From: Shewanella sp. KX20019
GTDB lineage: Bacteria; Pseudomonadota; Gammaproteobacteria; Enterobacterales; Shewanellaceae
NCBI RefSeq assembly: GCF_016757755.1
Contig: NZ_CP068437.1
Coordinates: forward strand, 3,100,001 to 3,164,000
Direction of reading: 5' to 3'
Length of the DNA: 64,000 nt
In this document: piece after piece, positions 9,056 to 18,737 of the stretch
Numbering within the stretch: position 1 is the first letter of the stretch
Layout of the letters: each line of letters starts with the position of its first letter
Program-made: the position numbers and the translations under genes
Notes under the pieces: generated by a model
What the model was told of the DNA's origin: nothing
Seen by the model: only the letters and a program-made list of their open reading frames with translations
Databases searched by the model: none

Positions 9056-9475
9056 TCAACCTGTAAACTGATTTATTTTATTAATCAGCGCTAAGAATGT
9101 CGTTCGTTCGTCAAAATCTAAGTGATCTAAAAAGGTTTCATTGACTCGCTCAGCTTCACGAATAAGATCTTGCTCCAATGCTTTACCATTATTAGTCAAA
9201 TAGATATTGAAGGCTCGACGATTGTCGACATCTTGCTGACGAGTGATTAATTGCTGCTGCTGAAGCTGATCGAGTAACCTAGTCATGGTGTAATTAGCCA
9301 CATCACAACGTTTGGAAAGTTCAGTTTGTGTCACACCCTCTTCCTGCCAAAGTGAAAACAGCACTGGCCAGAGCTTTATGTCCAGATCATAGCGTTTAAG
9401 CTTTTGATCTAACGCATTTTGTAGGTCTACATTTAGATGGGAGACCAGGTAACCTAAACTTTCGAACCGATTCAA
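9056..9475 (-). CDS. MarR-family transcriptional regulator
   Basis: A 139-residue winged-helix dimeric regulator. The helix-turn-helix lies around residues 48-70 (TQTELSKRCDVANYTMTRLLDQL), followed by the wing with DNRRAFNIYLTNNG near 84-97. The start is TTG, supported by a strong GGAGG six bases upstream and the absence of another candidate. MarR proteins usually respond to small aromatic or lipophilic molecules; neither ligand nor target is evident, because the adjacent genes are hypothetical. Confidence 0.85.
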   Translation of the reverse strand: MNRFESLGYLVSHLNVDLQNALDQKLKRYDLDIKLWPVLFSLWQEEGVTQTELSKRCDVANYTMTRLLDQLQQQQLITRQQDVDNRRAFNIYLTNNGKALEQDLIREAERVNETFLDHLDFDERTTFLALINKINQFTG

Positions 9476-9630
9476 TCAGCACCTCCACAGCAATATAGCG
9501 CTTCATTTCATCTTATCACTTACGCTGGAAGAAACTAGCCTTAGGATTAGCTAATTATCAATATTCAATCAAAAAGCTTATTAATCATCAGCTTAAAACA
9601 TACTGTTGAGCTTACGGTAAAATAAAGCAC

Positions 9631-10065
9631 TTAAGCGATAAACTCATTGATAAAGCGATAAAAACAGGCTCTATTGAGCCGCGCGATAACACCTCTTTCT
9701 ACGGTCAACGTGATGTTATCGTCACTGACAATGAATGCCTCAAGTGACGAAATGCTGTGGCGCGTATCAATACTCGACAGCAACTCAAAACCACCCTGTT
9801 CATCAGCATCATAATCCACAATGATCAATGCTTGGTTAGCAACATCGACTTTTAACTTTTCTACCGGCGTGATGAGAAAGTACTCATCATCAATTTTATT
9901 CAAAATACTGGCAAATAGCTTACTAAACTTGAGCGGTAATTTTCCATCCTGATAAAACCAGTCACCGTTATCAATGATCTCAAAAATCGCTTTATCAGCA
10001 CACAAGGGAGCGCCCGCTTTTAAAGATGTAATCGCATCAGACGCATTCGATATCTTTGATGTCAT
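9631..10065 (-). CDS. DUF1285 family protein
   Basis: 144-residue cytoplasmic protein with the DUF1285 pattern: ICD-like opening, GDWFYQDGKLPLKFSKLF near 36-53, then EYFLITPVEKLKVDV. Structures are known for the family but no function. An ATG at 10098 would add 11 residues; the ATG at 10065 is chosen because GGAGG stands four bases before it. The ydiJ-like gene upstream is separated by a terminator, so this is probably its own unit. Confidence 0.8.
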   Translation of the reverse strand: MTSKISNASDAITSLKAGAPLCADKAIFEIIDNGDWFYQDGKLPLKFSKLFASILNKIDDEYFLITPVEKLKVDVANQALIIVDYDADEQGGFELLSSIDTRHSISSLEAFIVSDDNITLTVERGVIARLNRACFYRFINEFIA

Positions 10066-10112
10066 TTCCGCCTCCACTCTTTTTAACTGTAGACTCATTT
10101 ATAAGAGTATAA

Positions 10113-10134
10113 AAAAACTAGCGAATGCTAGTTT
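10113..10134 (-). terminator. Terminator of the ydiJ-like gene
   Basis: AACTAGC and GCTAGTT with a four-base loop. On the minus strand seven T residues follow. Confidence 0.8.
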
Positions 10135-10149
10135 TAATATTGAGTGTCG

Positions 10150-13100
10150 TTATAGTAAATTTAACAATGCTTCTATCGGATGTTTTGGCTTAAAACCGCC
10201 AAAACGTTTCACCTGACTTCTGCAGGAATAGCCTGAAACTAATATTTGCGATTGAGGTAGCTCCGATAACGTTTGCTCCCAAGACATAGCATACAAGGAT
10301 TTTGAGCGCTCAAGGTTTTCAGCTTCATGACCATAAGTCCCAGCCATACCGCAACAACCTAGACTAACAGTATTAAGCTTAGCGCCAAAATATTCAAAAA
10401 TACCTTGCCACTCATTTGCGGTATTTGGCTTGGTCGTTGATTCAGTGCAGTGGCTAAACCAAGTGAACTCGGGGTGACCGAGCTCGCTGTCTTGAGCTCC
10501 ATGTTCGCCTTGCGTTAACCTCGGCTCAGTTTTTAGTACATCTAATAACCACTCATTTGATAACTGAACATGAAATTGGCCTCTTGCGCCACCGAGTACT
10601 TCAGCATACTCATCTCGATAGCAAAGCACTAAGGCTGGGTCAATTCCAACCATGGGCATATTAAGTTTAGCAACCTCATTTAAGAAATCGGCAGTCGACT
10701 TAGCAGTTCGTGCAAACTTGTCCAAGAAACCTTTAATATGAATAGGCTTTCCGTTGGGTTTAAACGGCAGTAGCACAGGTTTTAGCCCCAATTTTTCAAT
10801 AAGCTGTATAAAATGCAGTACCGTTCCGGCCTCATAAAAGCTGTTAAAGGGATCTTGTACTACTAATACGTATTCACTGCGTTCCGATATTGGAATTTGT
10901 TGCAGTGCCGCTAAATCATAACCACGGCTTGGGTGCCCTTCTAAACGTTGCTTTAACGTCGGTACAGATAAAGCGGGCGCATCAACATAACCAAGTGATT
11001 TTTTGATAACCCACTTACTCAAACTGTTCTGTGATACCGCATTAACCAGTTTAGGTGCAGTAGCCATCAACGGCAGTGAATCTTCGATGCCTGCAACCAA
11101 GTAGTCTTTTGCTGGGCGCAAATAACGCTGATAATAAATATCAAAGAATTGCGCTCTAAACTTGGGCACATCGACTTTGACTGGGCACTGGCTTGAACAC
11201 GCTTTACACGCTAAGCAGCCCTTAAGCGACTCCATAACTTCATGGGAATAGTCGTACTCTTTATCTATTTTTAAGCTATTCTGCGCCCTTTGCAACCAGC
11301 CTAAAGGCTTAGCACGAGCCAGCTCATTAACATCAATGCCTTCAGCTTCTAGTAAACGCAACCATTCACGCATAAGTCCAGCACGCCCTTTCGGGGATTG
11401 AACTCGGTCGCCGGTCACTTTAAACGATGGACACATTGGCGAATATGCACTGTAGTTAAAACACAGGCCATTACCATTACAATTCATCACATCAGGAAAT
11501 GCATTTCGAGTTTGAATAGGAATTTGTCTATCAAAGCTACCGCGCTTAACACTGTCGACATTGTAAATCATCGGTCCGCTGTTTTTGGGTGCCACTAATT
11601 TACCTGGGTTAAGCTTATTGTGCGGATCAAACAATCCTTTAACTTCCTCTAGCAAACCATACAGATGCTCACCAAAAACCGCCGGGCCATATTCACCACG
11701 AACACCTTTCCCATGCTCTCCCCACATTAAACCGCCGTACTTAAGCGTTAAATCTGCCACTTGATCAGAAATGGTTCTAAGCAATTTTTCATCTTCGACA
11801 TCGCACATATCCAGTGCTGGTCGCACATGCAATACACCTGCATCGACATGACCAAACATGCCGTATTGTAATTGGTGGCTATCGAGCAACGCTCTAAATT
11901 CAATAATAAAATCAGCTAACTTCTCAGGCGGTACTGCGGTGTCTTCGGCAAATGCCAACGGCTTACGAGTACCTTTAGCGGCGCCCAATAGCCCGACGGC
12001 TTTTTTACGCATCGCATAGATAGTATTAATACTGGCTATATCAGATGTGACCTGATAACCCAAAAGTCCGGCTTCATTATCGCCAATTTGCGAGATTAAC
12101 ATCGCTTCAAGCTTTGCTAATCTTGCTTCAACATCCGCTTGCTCACCAGCGAATTCGACCATATTTAAACCGTCTATTTCATGACCTGTGACGTCGGCAA
12201 TCAGTGATGACACCGAATGCCAAATAATATCCTCTTTGGCGAGGTTAAGCACTTTTGAGTCTACTGTTTCCACTACTGTTGCATTGGTTTTAACGAGATC
12301 GGGAGCATGGCGCAACGCCGATATAAATGAATCATATTTGATGTTAACCATCATTCGGCACGTCGGTAGCGGGGTAATATTCAATTTGGCTGCGGTGACC
12401 ACCGCCAGCGTACCCTCAGAGCCCGTCAAAATTCGTGACAGATCGAAATTATCTAACGTGTCATCCCAGACATTCTTAAGATCGTAACCGGTCAAGAATC
12501 GGTTCAACTTTGGAAATTGTTGCTCAATCTGCTCACGGTTACCTTTACACATATTGGCGACTGTTGTGAGTAACTGTTGACCTAATACGTTATCGGTAAC
12601 CGCTGTAACATCGTCTAGTTCTGCAAGAGTGACAGGCTTAGTATGCAACTCGCTACCGTCAAACAAAACACTCGTTAGCCCAAGTACATGATCAGAGGTT
12701 TTACCGTAGACCAGTGATCCTGCGCCAGACGCATCGGTATTGATCATGCCGCCTAACGTGGCGCGATTGGACGTTGACAGATCAGGGCTAAAGAAGAAAC
12801 CATGGGGACGCAATGCATCATTGAGTGCATCCTTTACGACGCCAGCTTGTACTTTTACCCATCCTTCGGCCGCATTCACCTCTAAAACTTGATTCATATA
12901 ACGCGACATATCGACAATAATGCCATGGGTTAATGACTGACCGTTAGTGCCAGTACCGCCGCCTCTCGCACTAAACGCCACCTTGGTAAACTCTGCTTGA
13001 TTGGCAAGTATTAACGCTATCTGCACATCTTCAGCCGTTTTAGGATAAATAACCGCTTGTGGCAAAAACTGATATACCGAGTTATCGGTCGCTTGGGCTA

Positions 13101-13215
13101 AACGCGCACTATAGCGTGTATCAATGTCGCCCGAGAACACTCCCTCTTCTAACGTCGTTAAAAAAGAAAGGTATGTGGGTTCAAGCGTTTGTTGATGCGA
13201 TAATTTCGGTAACAT
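10150..13215 (-). CDS. ydiJ: FAD- and Fe-S-containing D-2-hydroxyacid dehydrogenase, YdiJ type
   Basis: A large three-part oxidoreductase of 1021 residues. First comes an FAD-binding type 4 domain (GGGTGTNGQS near 85, IGGM-type flavin contacts), then the FAD-oxidase C-terminal domain. Next is an Fe-S segment with CNGNGLC...MCP and CLACKACSSQCP, and last a cysteine-rich CCG domain with LGCCGMAGTYGHE. E. coli YdiJ is reported to act on D-2-hydroxyglutarate. Electrons probably go to the quinone pool. A TTG start at 13230 would add five residues; the ATG at 13215 fits the E. coli start. Dld-II at 57 kb shares this architecture. Confidence 0.88.
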   Translation of the reverse strand: MLPKLSHQQTLEPTYLSFLTTLEEGVFSGDIDTRYSARLAQATDNSVYQFLPQAVIYPKTAEDVQIALILANQAEFTKVAFSARGGGTGTNGQSLTHGIIVDMSRYMNQVLEVNAAEGWVKVQAGVVKDALNDALRPHGFFFSPDLSTSNRATLGGMINTDASGAGSLVYGKTSDHVLGLTSVLFDGSELHTKPVTLAELDDVTAVTDNVLGQQLLTTVANMCKGNREQIEQQFPKLNRFLTGYDLKNVWDDTLDNFDLSRILTGSEGTLAVVTAAKLNITPLPTCRMMVNIKYDSFISALRHAPDLVKTNATVVETVDSKVLNLAKEDIIWHSVSSLIADVTGHEIDGLNMVEFAGEQADVEARLAKLEAMLISQIGDNEAGLLGYQVTSDIASINTIYAMRKKAVGLLGAAKGTRKPLAFAEDTAVPPEKLADFIIEFRALLDSHQLQYGMFGHVDAGVLHVRPALDMCDVEDEKLLRTISDQVADLTLKYGGLMWGEHGKGVRGEYGPAVFGEHLYGLLEEVKGLFDPHNKLNPGKLVAPKNSGPMIYNVDSVKRGSFDRQIPIQTRNAFPDVMNCNGNGLCFNYSAYSPMCPSFKVTGDRVQSPKGRAGLMREWLRLLEAEGIDVNELARAKPLGWLQRAQNSLKIDKEYDYSHEVMESLKGCLACKACSSQCPVKVDVPKFRAQFFDIYYQRYLRPAKDYLVAGIEDSLPLMATAPKLVNAVSQNSLSKWVIKKSLGYVDAPALSVPTLKQRLEGHPSRGYDLAALQQIPISERSEYVLVVQDPFNSFYEAGTVLHFIQLIEKLGLKPVLLPFKPNGKPIHIKGFLDKFARTAKSTADFLNEVAKLNMPMVGIDPALVLCYRDEYAEVLGGARGQFHVQLSNEWLLDVLKTEPRLTQGEHGAQDSELGHPEFTWFSHCTESTTKPNTANEWQGIFEYFGAKLNTVSLGCCGMAGTYGHEAENLERSKSLYAMSWEQTLSELPQSQILVSGYSCRSQVKRFGGFKPKHPIEALLNLL

Positions 13216-13270
13216 AGCTGCTTCTGTCAATTATTATTCTTAAGATTATGCCGATCATTATAAACAAAAA

Positions 13271-13295
13271 AAAGCCGCTAAATAGCGGCTTTTTT
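13271..13295 (-). terminator. Terminator after ppsA
   Basis: AGCCGCTA and TAGCGGCT form a perfect stem with A and T runs on both sides. It lies between ppsA and the ydiJ-like gene, both on the minus strand. Confidence 0.85.
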
Positions 13296-13348
13296 GATGT
13301 TTTTAACGAATTGTTAAATCACGCAGATTTAACAGCTCATTTTAACGT

Positions 13349-15724
13349 TTAAGCTTCGGTATGTGCGTTGGCTAAATATAACCAAGTATCGATAACGGTA
13401 TCTGGGTTTAACGATACGGTATCAATGCCTTGCTCAACCAACCAAGCTGCGAAGTCATTGTGGTCTGAAGGACCTTGACCACAAATACCCACGTAAGCAC
13501 CTTTTGCTTTAGCCGCTTTAATCGCCATTGCAAGTAGTGCTTTAACGGCGTCATTACGCTCATCAAATAGATGACTAATAATGCCAGAATCTCGGTCAAG
13601 ACCTAGAGTCAGCTGGGTTAAGTCGTTTGAACCAATTGAGAAGCCGTCGAAATGCTCAAGGAACTGGTCAGCAAGCAGTGCATTTGATGGCAGCTCACAC
13701 ATCATGATAACGCGTAGGCCATCTTTACCACGCTCAAGGCCCTGCTCTTTAAGCAACTCTATCACTTGTGCAGCTTCGCTCACGGTACGAACGAACGGGA
13801 TCATGATCTCAACGTTCTTAAGACCCATCTCATTACGCACACGCTTAATCGCTTCACACTCAAGTGCAAAACAATCACGGAAGGATTCAGAGATATAACG
13901 GCTAGCACCACGGAAGCCCAACATTGGGTTCTCTTCCTCTGGCTCATAACGGTCACCACCAACAAGGTTTGCGTATTCGTTTGACTTAAAGTCAGACATA
14001 CGAACAATCACTTTCTTTGGATGGAACGCAGAAGCAATAGTCGCAATACCTTCAACCAAGCGAGCAACATAGTACTCAACTGGCGACTCATAACCGGCGA
14101 TCATCTCGTGGATCTCTTCTTGAAGTTCAGCCGTTTGTTGGTTGAACTCAAGTAGTGCCTTAGGATGAATACCAATCATTCGGTTAATGATGAACTCAAG
14201 ACGCGCAAGACCAACACCTTCGTTTGGAAGGCGAGCAAAATCAAATGCTCGGTCTGGGTTACCCACATTCATCATGACCTTCATAGGAAGATCAGGCATA
14301 GAGTCTACACGTGATGAGACCACTTCGAAATCTTGCAGACCGTCGTAAATGAAACCAGTATCACCTTCGGCACAAGAGACCGTCACTTCTTGGCCGTTCT
14401 TAATACGTTCAGTGACATCGCCACAACCAACAACCGCTGGAACACCAAGCTCACGTGCAATAATTGCAGCGTGACATGTACGGCCACCACGGTTTGTGAC
14501 AATAGCGCTTGCACGCTTCATGATAGGTTCCCAATCAGGGTCTGTCATGTCAGTAACCAGCACATCACCTGGCTGGATTTGATCCATATCGTCAATTGAC
14601 TTAAGGACTTTAGCAACGCCTTTACCAATCTTGTGACCGATTGAACGACCTTCACAAAGGACATCACCTTGTGTTTTAAGGTGGTAACGCTCAATAAGCT
14701 GTACATCTTCACGAGAACGAACAGTTTCAGGGCGAGCTTGAACAATATACAACTTACCGTCGCTACCGTCTTTTGCCCACTCGATGTCCATTGGACGACC
14801 GTAGTGCTTCTCGATTGTCATCGCTTGCTTAGCAAGCTCTTGTACTTCTGCGTCATTGATTGAGAATTCACGGCGCTTATCAGCGGCGATATCTTCAATC
14901 TTAACTTGCTTACCATGAGCTTCATCGTCTGAATAAACCATCTGGATAAGCTTGCTACCGATATTACGGCGAACAACCGCTTTATGGCCAGCAACTAAAC
15001 TTGGTTTATGCACATAAAACTCATCTGGGTTAACTGCCCCTTGAACAACCATTTCGCCTAGGCCAAATGAAGAGGTAATAAATACCACGTCATTGTTGCC
15101 AGACTCAGTGTCCATAGTGAACATAACACCTGAAGATGCTGTGTCTGAACGCACCATGCGCTGAACACCAGCAGATAGTGCAACACCTTTGTGGTCATAT
15201 CCTTGGTGAACACGGTATGAAATAGCACGGTCGTTAAACAAAGAAGCAAATACATGCTTAGTTGCCACTAGAACGGCTTCATAACCTTTAACGTTGAGGA
15301 ATGTTTCTTGTTGTCCTGCAAAAGATGCATCCGGCATATCTTCTGCAGTAGCTGAAGAGCGAACCGCAAAAGATGCGTCGCTTGTTTCAGCAGCAAGCTT
15401 GTCGTAAGAGTCACGAACCACTTGCTCAAATTCTGGGTGGAATGGAGTATCGATAACCCACTGTCTGATCTGTGCACCGGCTGTAGCGAGTGCGTTCACG
15501 TCATCTACATCTAGAACGTCTAGAATTTCGTATATCTTCTGGTTAAGTCCGCTTTGTTCAAGGAATTCATTGAACGCAAAAGACGTTGTAGCAAATCCAC
15601 CAGGCACTTGAACACCTGCATTTGAAAGATTGCTAATCATCTCACCAAGAGAAGCGTTCTTACCGCCGACCTTGTTGACGTCACCCATGCCTAATTCTTG
15701 ATACCAGAGTACGTATTGCTGCAC
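13349..15724 (-). CDS. ppsA: Phosphoenolpyruvate synthase
   Basis: Makes phosphoenolpyruvate from pyruvate, ATP and water, the first step of gluconeogenesis from lactate or pyruvate. The 791-residue protein has the ATP-grasp domain at the N-terminus (GGKNASLGEM). The phosphohistidine domain, with GGRTCHAAI around residue 420, follows, then the TIM-barrel PEP/pyruvate domain ending with GQGPSDHNDF and its catalytic Cys. It is divergent from ppsR, which encodes its regulatory enzyme. A HexR-like box upstream of a good promoter suggests control by the sugar-phosphate-sensing regulator HexR. Confidence 0.97.
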   Translation of the reverse strand: MQQYVLWYQELGMGDVNKVGGKNASLGEMISNLSNAGVQVPGGFATTSFAFNEFLEQSGLNQKIYEILDVLDVDDVNALATAGAQIRQWVIDTPFHPEFEQVVRDSYDKLAAETSDASFAVRSSATAEDMPDASFAGQQETFLNVKGYEAVLVATKHVFASLFNDRAISYRVHQGYDHKGVALSAGVQRMVRSDTASSGVMFTMDTESGNNDVVFITSSFGLGEMVVQGAVNPDEFYVHKPSLVAGHKAVVRRNIGSKLIQMVYSDDEAHGKQVKIEDIAADKRREFSINDAEVQELAKQAMTIEKHYGRPMDIEWAKDGSDGKLYIVQARPETVRSREDVQLIERYHLKTQGDVLCEGRSIGHKIGKGVAKVLKSIDDMDQIQPGDVLVTDMTDPDWEPIMKRASAIVTNRGGRTCHAAIIARELGVPAVVGCGDVTERIKNGQEVTVSCAEGDTGFIYDGLQDFEVVSSRVDSMPDLPMKVMMNVGNPDRAFDFARLPNEGVGLARLEFIINRMIGIHPKALLEFNQQTAELQEEIHEMIAGYESPVEYYVARLVEGIATIASAFHPKKVIVRMSDFKSNEYANLVGGDRYEPEEENPMLGFRGASRYISESFRDCFALECEAIKRVRNEMGLKNVEIMIPFVRTVSEAAQVIELLKEQGLERGKDGLRVIMMCELPSNALLADQFLEHFDGFSIGSNDLTQLTLGLDRDSGIISHLFDERNDAVKALLAMAIKAAKAKGAYVGICGQGPSDHNDFAAWLVEQGIDTVSLNPDTVIDTWLYLANAHTEA

Positions 15725-15779
15725 AGTTCTAATCTCCGCAAGTATATTTTAGTTTGGCTCTTCACACGAGAGCAGCGGC

Positions 15780-15808
15780 ATTTTACACTCCACGGCATCA
15801 AGCGTAAA
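15780..15808 (-). promoter_or_regulatory. Putative ppsA promoter
   Basis: On the minus strand TTTACG (15808-15803) and TAAAAT (15785-15780) are separated by 17 bases, 56 bases before the ppsA ATG. Confidence 0.55.
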
Positions 15809-15822
15809 TGTATAATTTTATT

Positions 15823-15837
15823 TGTAATTTTATTACT
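15823..15837. promoter_or_regulatory. HexR-like operator between ppsA and ppsR
   Basis: TGTAATTTTATTACT matches the TGTAAT-N3-ATTACA palindrome known for HexR at 14 of 15 positions when the centre is ignored. Its centre lies about 57 bases upstream of the inferred ppsA transcription start, a position suited to activation. It is also 13 bases before the ppsR start codon, where binding could block ppsR. Confidence 0.65.
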
Positions 15838-15850
15838 ACAAGAGGTCGAA

Positions 15851-16663
15851 ATGTTGCGTAAAGTATTCTATATCTCAGATGGTACTGCCATCACGGCAGA
15901 AGTGTTTGGTCATGCTGTTTTATCACAGTTTCCCCTTGAATTTGACGCACTTACAATTCCGTTCGTTGAAACAGAAAAAAAAGCTGAGGCAGTGAAGGCA
16001 CAAATTAATGATTGTTTTATTACAACAGGTGAGCGCCCTCTTGTTTTCCATTCCATCGTAAAAGCAGAGATTAGAAACATCATCTATAGCAGTGAAGGTT
16101 TAGATTATGACTTTTTGAACACCTTTGTCGCGCCATTAGAGAAACAATTAGGCATACCTGCAACGCCAGCTTTACACCGAACTCATGGTAAAACCAATGA
16201 CAGTTATGAAGCACGAATCGAAGCGATTAACTATGCAATGGAGAACGATGACGGCCAAACAATGAAGCATATGGATAAAGCAGACCTCATTCTACTAGGA
16301 GTGTCTCGTTGCGGTAAAACCCCCTCAAGCCTGTATCTATCGATGCAGTTTGGTATAAAGGCAGCCAACTATCCTTTTACTGAGGATGATATGGATAATT
16401 TAAAACTTCCGGATGCCTTAAAGCGCAACAAAGATAAGCTATTTGGTCTAACGATTGACCCTGTTCGTTTACATGAAATTCGCCAAAGCCGTATGTCGGA
16501 CAGTCGTTACTCGTCACTGCGTCAATGTCGATTGGAAGTGAAAGAGGTCGAAATGATGTATAAAAGAGAGCGCATCCCCTTTGTAAACACAACAAATCAC
16601 TCAGTTGAAGAGATTGCCACCAAAATCCTCGAAGCCACCAGTTTAGAACGCCACATGTTTTAA
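15851..16663 (+). CDS. ppsR: PEP synthase regulatory protein (bifunctional kinase/pyrophosphorylase)
   Basis: PpsR uses ADP to phosphorylate a threonine of PEP synthase, inactivating it, and reverses this by Pi-dependent phosphorolysis. The 270-residue protein (DUF299) has the P-loop-like GVSRCGKTPSS at about 150-160 and the family start VFYISDGTAITAE. A longer in-frame start at 15698 would run through the promoter region; the ATG at 15851 has AGAGG a few bases before it and gives the usual length. It is divergent from its target ppsA and followed by a DAHP synthase, as in E. coli. Confidence 0.95.
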   Translation: MLRKVFYISDGTAITAEVFGHAVLSQFPLEFDALTIPFVETEKKAEAVKAQINDCFITTGERPLVFHSIVKAEIRNIIYSSEGLDYDFLNTFVAPLEKQLGIPATPALHRTHGKTNDSYEARIEAINYAMENDDGQTMKHMDKADLILLGVSRCGKTPSSLYLSMQFGIKAANYPFTEDDMDNLKLPDALKRNKDKLFGLTIDPVRLHEIRQSRMSDSRYSSLRQCRLEVKEVEMMYKRERIPFVNTTNHSVEEIATKILEATSLERHMF

Positions 16664-16678
16664 ACTTCCAAACTAAAT

Positions 16679-16706
16679 TAAAGGCTTTTTAGAACAAAAG
16701 CCTTTA
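16679..16706 (+). terminator. Probable terminator or attenuating hairpin after ppsR
   Basis: AAAGGCTTTT and AAAAGCCTTT pair over a short loop 16 bases after the ppsR stop. The T tract is weak. Confidence 0.45.
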
Positions 16707-16841
16707 ACATAAATCAATTAGTTGCAATTAACAGGCTAATTAGCGCTAAATTTCCGAGAATTGCCGCTGTGCATAGCCCAACTATTCGTTATAATCCGAA
16801 GTAATCAGGCAAACAGCCCATACGAACGCTCGGTATTGTGA

Positions 16842-17906
16842 ATGACCATTAAAACAGACGAACTACGCACCTCCCTTTTATGTAAGGTAATTTCACCTGC
16901 ACAACTCGCTTCTGAATATCCTTTAACTCAAGATGCTGCTGACTACTTAGTACAGCAGCGACATGAAGTTGAAGCGATTATCAATGGCGACGATCAACGA
17001 TTGCTGGTCATTATCGGCCCTTGTTCAATACATGATACTGAAGCTGCGCTCGAGTACGCTGAGCGCTTGGCTACATTGCACCAGCAATATAAAGATGACC
17101 TTTGCATTCTAATGCGCGTCTACTTTGAAAAGCCTCGTACTACCGTTGGTTGGAAAGGTCTGATTTCAGATCCCGATTTGGATGGTAGCTTTAGCCCGAA
17201 TAAAGGCTTGCGTAAAGCACGTCACCTGTTGCAGCAGATCACTGAACTTAAGTTACCTATCGCTACAGAATTTCTTGATATGGTCAATGGTCAGTATATT
17301 GCCGACCTGATCACTTGGGGGGCAATTGGTGCTCGCACCACTGAAAGCCAAATTCATCGCGAAATGGCTTCTGCACTTTCATGCCCTGTCGGTTTTAAAA
17401 ATGGTACTGATGGCAATATCGATATCGCTGTCGATGCGGTGCGAGCTGCACAAGCACCACATATCTTCTATTCGCCAGATAAAGATGGTGCAATGGCCGT
17501 TTACCGTACCCACGGTAACCCTTATGGCCACATCATCTTACGCGGCGGTAAGCAACCTAACTACCATAGCGAAGATATCGAAAAAGCCGCAACACAACTT
17601 GATAGTGTGGGCGTAACTCAACGTATGGTGGTTGACTTTAGCCATGGCAACAGTCAGAAAAAACACAAGCAACAGCTAAATGTCGCCGACTCAATCATGC
17701 AGCAGATGAGCCAAGGCTCAACCGCAATTGCTGGCATTATGGCAGAAAGCTTTATTGAGGAAGGTAATCAAAAAGTGGTTGCTGGAGAACCACTTATCTA
17801 TGGTAAGAGTATTACCGATGCATGTATTAACTGGGCAGACTCTGAAATATTACTGCACGATCTAGCCAAAGCATCTCGCGCAAGAATCGAGTTATTGAAA
17901 AAATAG
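16842..17906 (+). CDS. aroH: 3-deoxy-7-phosphoheptulonate synthase, class I (AroG/AroH type)
   Basis: Condenses phosphoenolpyruvate and erythrose 4-phosphate, the first step of aromatic amino acid synthesis. The 354-residue length and the motifs GPCSIHD, YFEKPRTTVGWKG, SPNKGLRKAR and VDFSHGNSQKKH are those of the class I metal-dependent enzyme. The symbol aroH is taken from position next to ppsR, as in E. coli; which amino acid inhibits it cannot be read with certainty. No obvious TrpR or TyrR operator was seen in the 178-base leader. PEP supply by ppsA next door gives a metabolic link. Confidence 0.88.
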   Translation: MTIKTDELRTSLLCKVISPAQLASEYPLTQDAADYLVQQRHEVEAIINGDDQRLLVIIGPCSIHDTEAALEYAERLATLHQQYKDDLCILMRVYFEKPRTTVGWKGLISDPDLDGSFSPNKGLRKARHLLQQITELKLPIATEFLDMVNGQYIADLITWGAIGARTTESQIHREMASALSCPVGFKNGTDGNIDIAVDAVRAAQAPHIFYSPDKDGAMAVYRTHGNPYGHIILRGGKQPNYHSEDIEKAATQLDSVGVTQRMVVDFSHGNSQKKHKQQLNVADSIMQQMSQGSTAIAGIMAESFIEEGNQKVVAGEPLIYGKSITDACINWADSEILLHDLAKASRARIELLKK

Positions 17907-17938
17907 TCTTTTACAAGCCAGATTTAGATACTTAAAAG

Positions 17939-17973
17939 CGCGGTCACTTATCAAAGTCACTGCGTTTTTTATT
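17939..17973 (+). terminator. Terminator after the DAHP synthase gene
   Basis: An imperfect stem (CGCGGTCACTT with AAGTCACTGCG) is followed by TTTTTTA. Confidence 0.6.
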
Positions 17974-18068
17974 GCTTTAACTATCTAATAATAAAAACTC
18001 TAATTCTATCAACCCCTGCACTAACACATTCTAAATAGATATAATTTTTAATGGAATAGCTATAATAC

Positions 18069-18491
18069 TCAAACTAAGTTTTTTCTTAACCAGCACCGAC
18101 TATGCCCTGGAAGGTAGTCCTCAATTTCACCAAAAACGCGGTAGCCTTTTCGTTTATAGAACTCGACAGCTTGATAACTAAAACTGGTTAAATGCGAATG
18201 TTCACATCCATTAAGCCGAGCTTCAGCCTCTATTTTATCTAATAAACGGATGCCATATCCTTGACCACGAAGATCGGCCGATACCCATAGAGAATCAATC
18301 CATAGCCATCCAGAATTTTCATAGTTCCCTATAACACCACCGAGCAATTGTCCTTCATTATCTCGCAGTACAAATGCTAATTCTTGGCGTCCTGTTGCCG
18401 GAACTTTAGTTTGGCTAAAAGCCTCTATACCATCCCAGATCACATTTTGTTCCTGCAGTGATAACTTATCTTTACGCTCTATCTGGTACAT
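18069..18491 (-). CDS. GNAT-family N-acetyltransferase
   Basis: 140-residue single-domain acetyltransferase. The acetyl-CoA pyrophosphate loop is LRGQGYGIRLLDKIE near 75-89, and the C-terminal signature is VEFYKRKGYRVFGEIEDYLPGH. The substrate is unknown; the closing segment resembles small-molecule or peptide acetyltransferases of Bacillus and Vibrio. An ATG at 18533 would add 14 residues, but AAAAGGA stands nine bases before the ATG at 18491. Single-gene unit. Confidence 0.85.
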   Translation of the reverse strand: MYQIERKDKLSLQEQNVIWDGIEAFSQTKVPATGRQELAFVLRDNEGQLLGGVIGNYENSGWLWIDSLWVSADLRGQGYGIRLLDKIEAEARLNGCEHSHLTSFSYQAVEFYKRKGYRVFGEIEDYLPGHSRCWLRKNLV

Positions 18492-18737
18492 CGAAGTTTT
18501 TCCTTTTACTTGTGTATAACGATACAATTTCATCTAATTAAAACATCATCAACGTATTGAAAATTAGTACGATTGTAAAGCTAGTAAAAATCACTTACCG
18601 CAATTGGTTTGATGTTTGATTATCAATATTTCTCTAGTGACCATTAAAACAATTAGACATATGTATTAATTACCTGTTTTGAACGCTAACAAACGACTAT
18701 AATCGCGCCCCTATAACGCATAACCTTAGGTTGCCGT

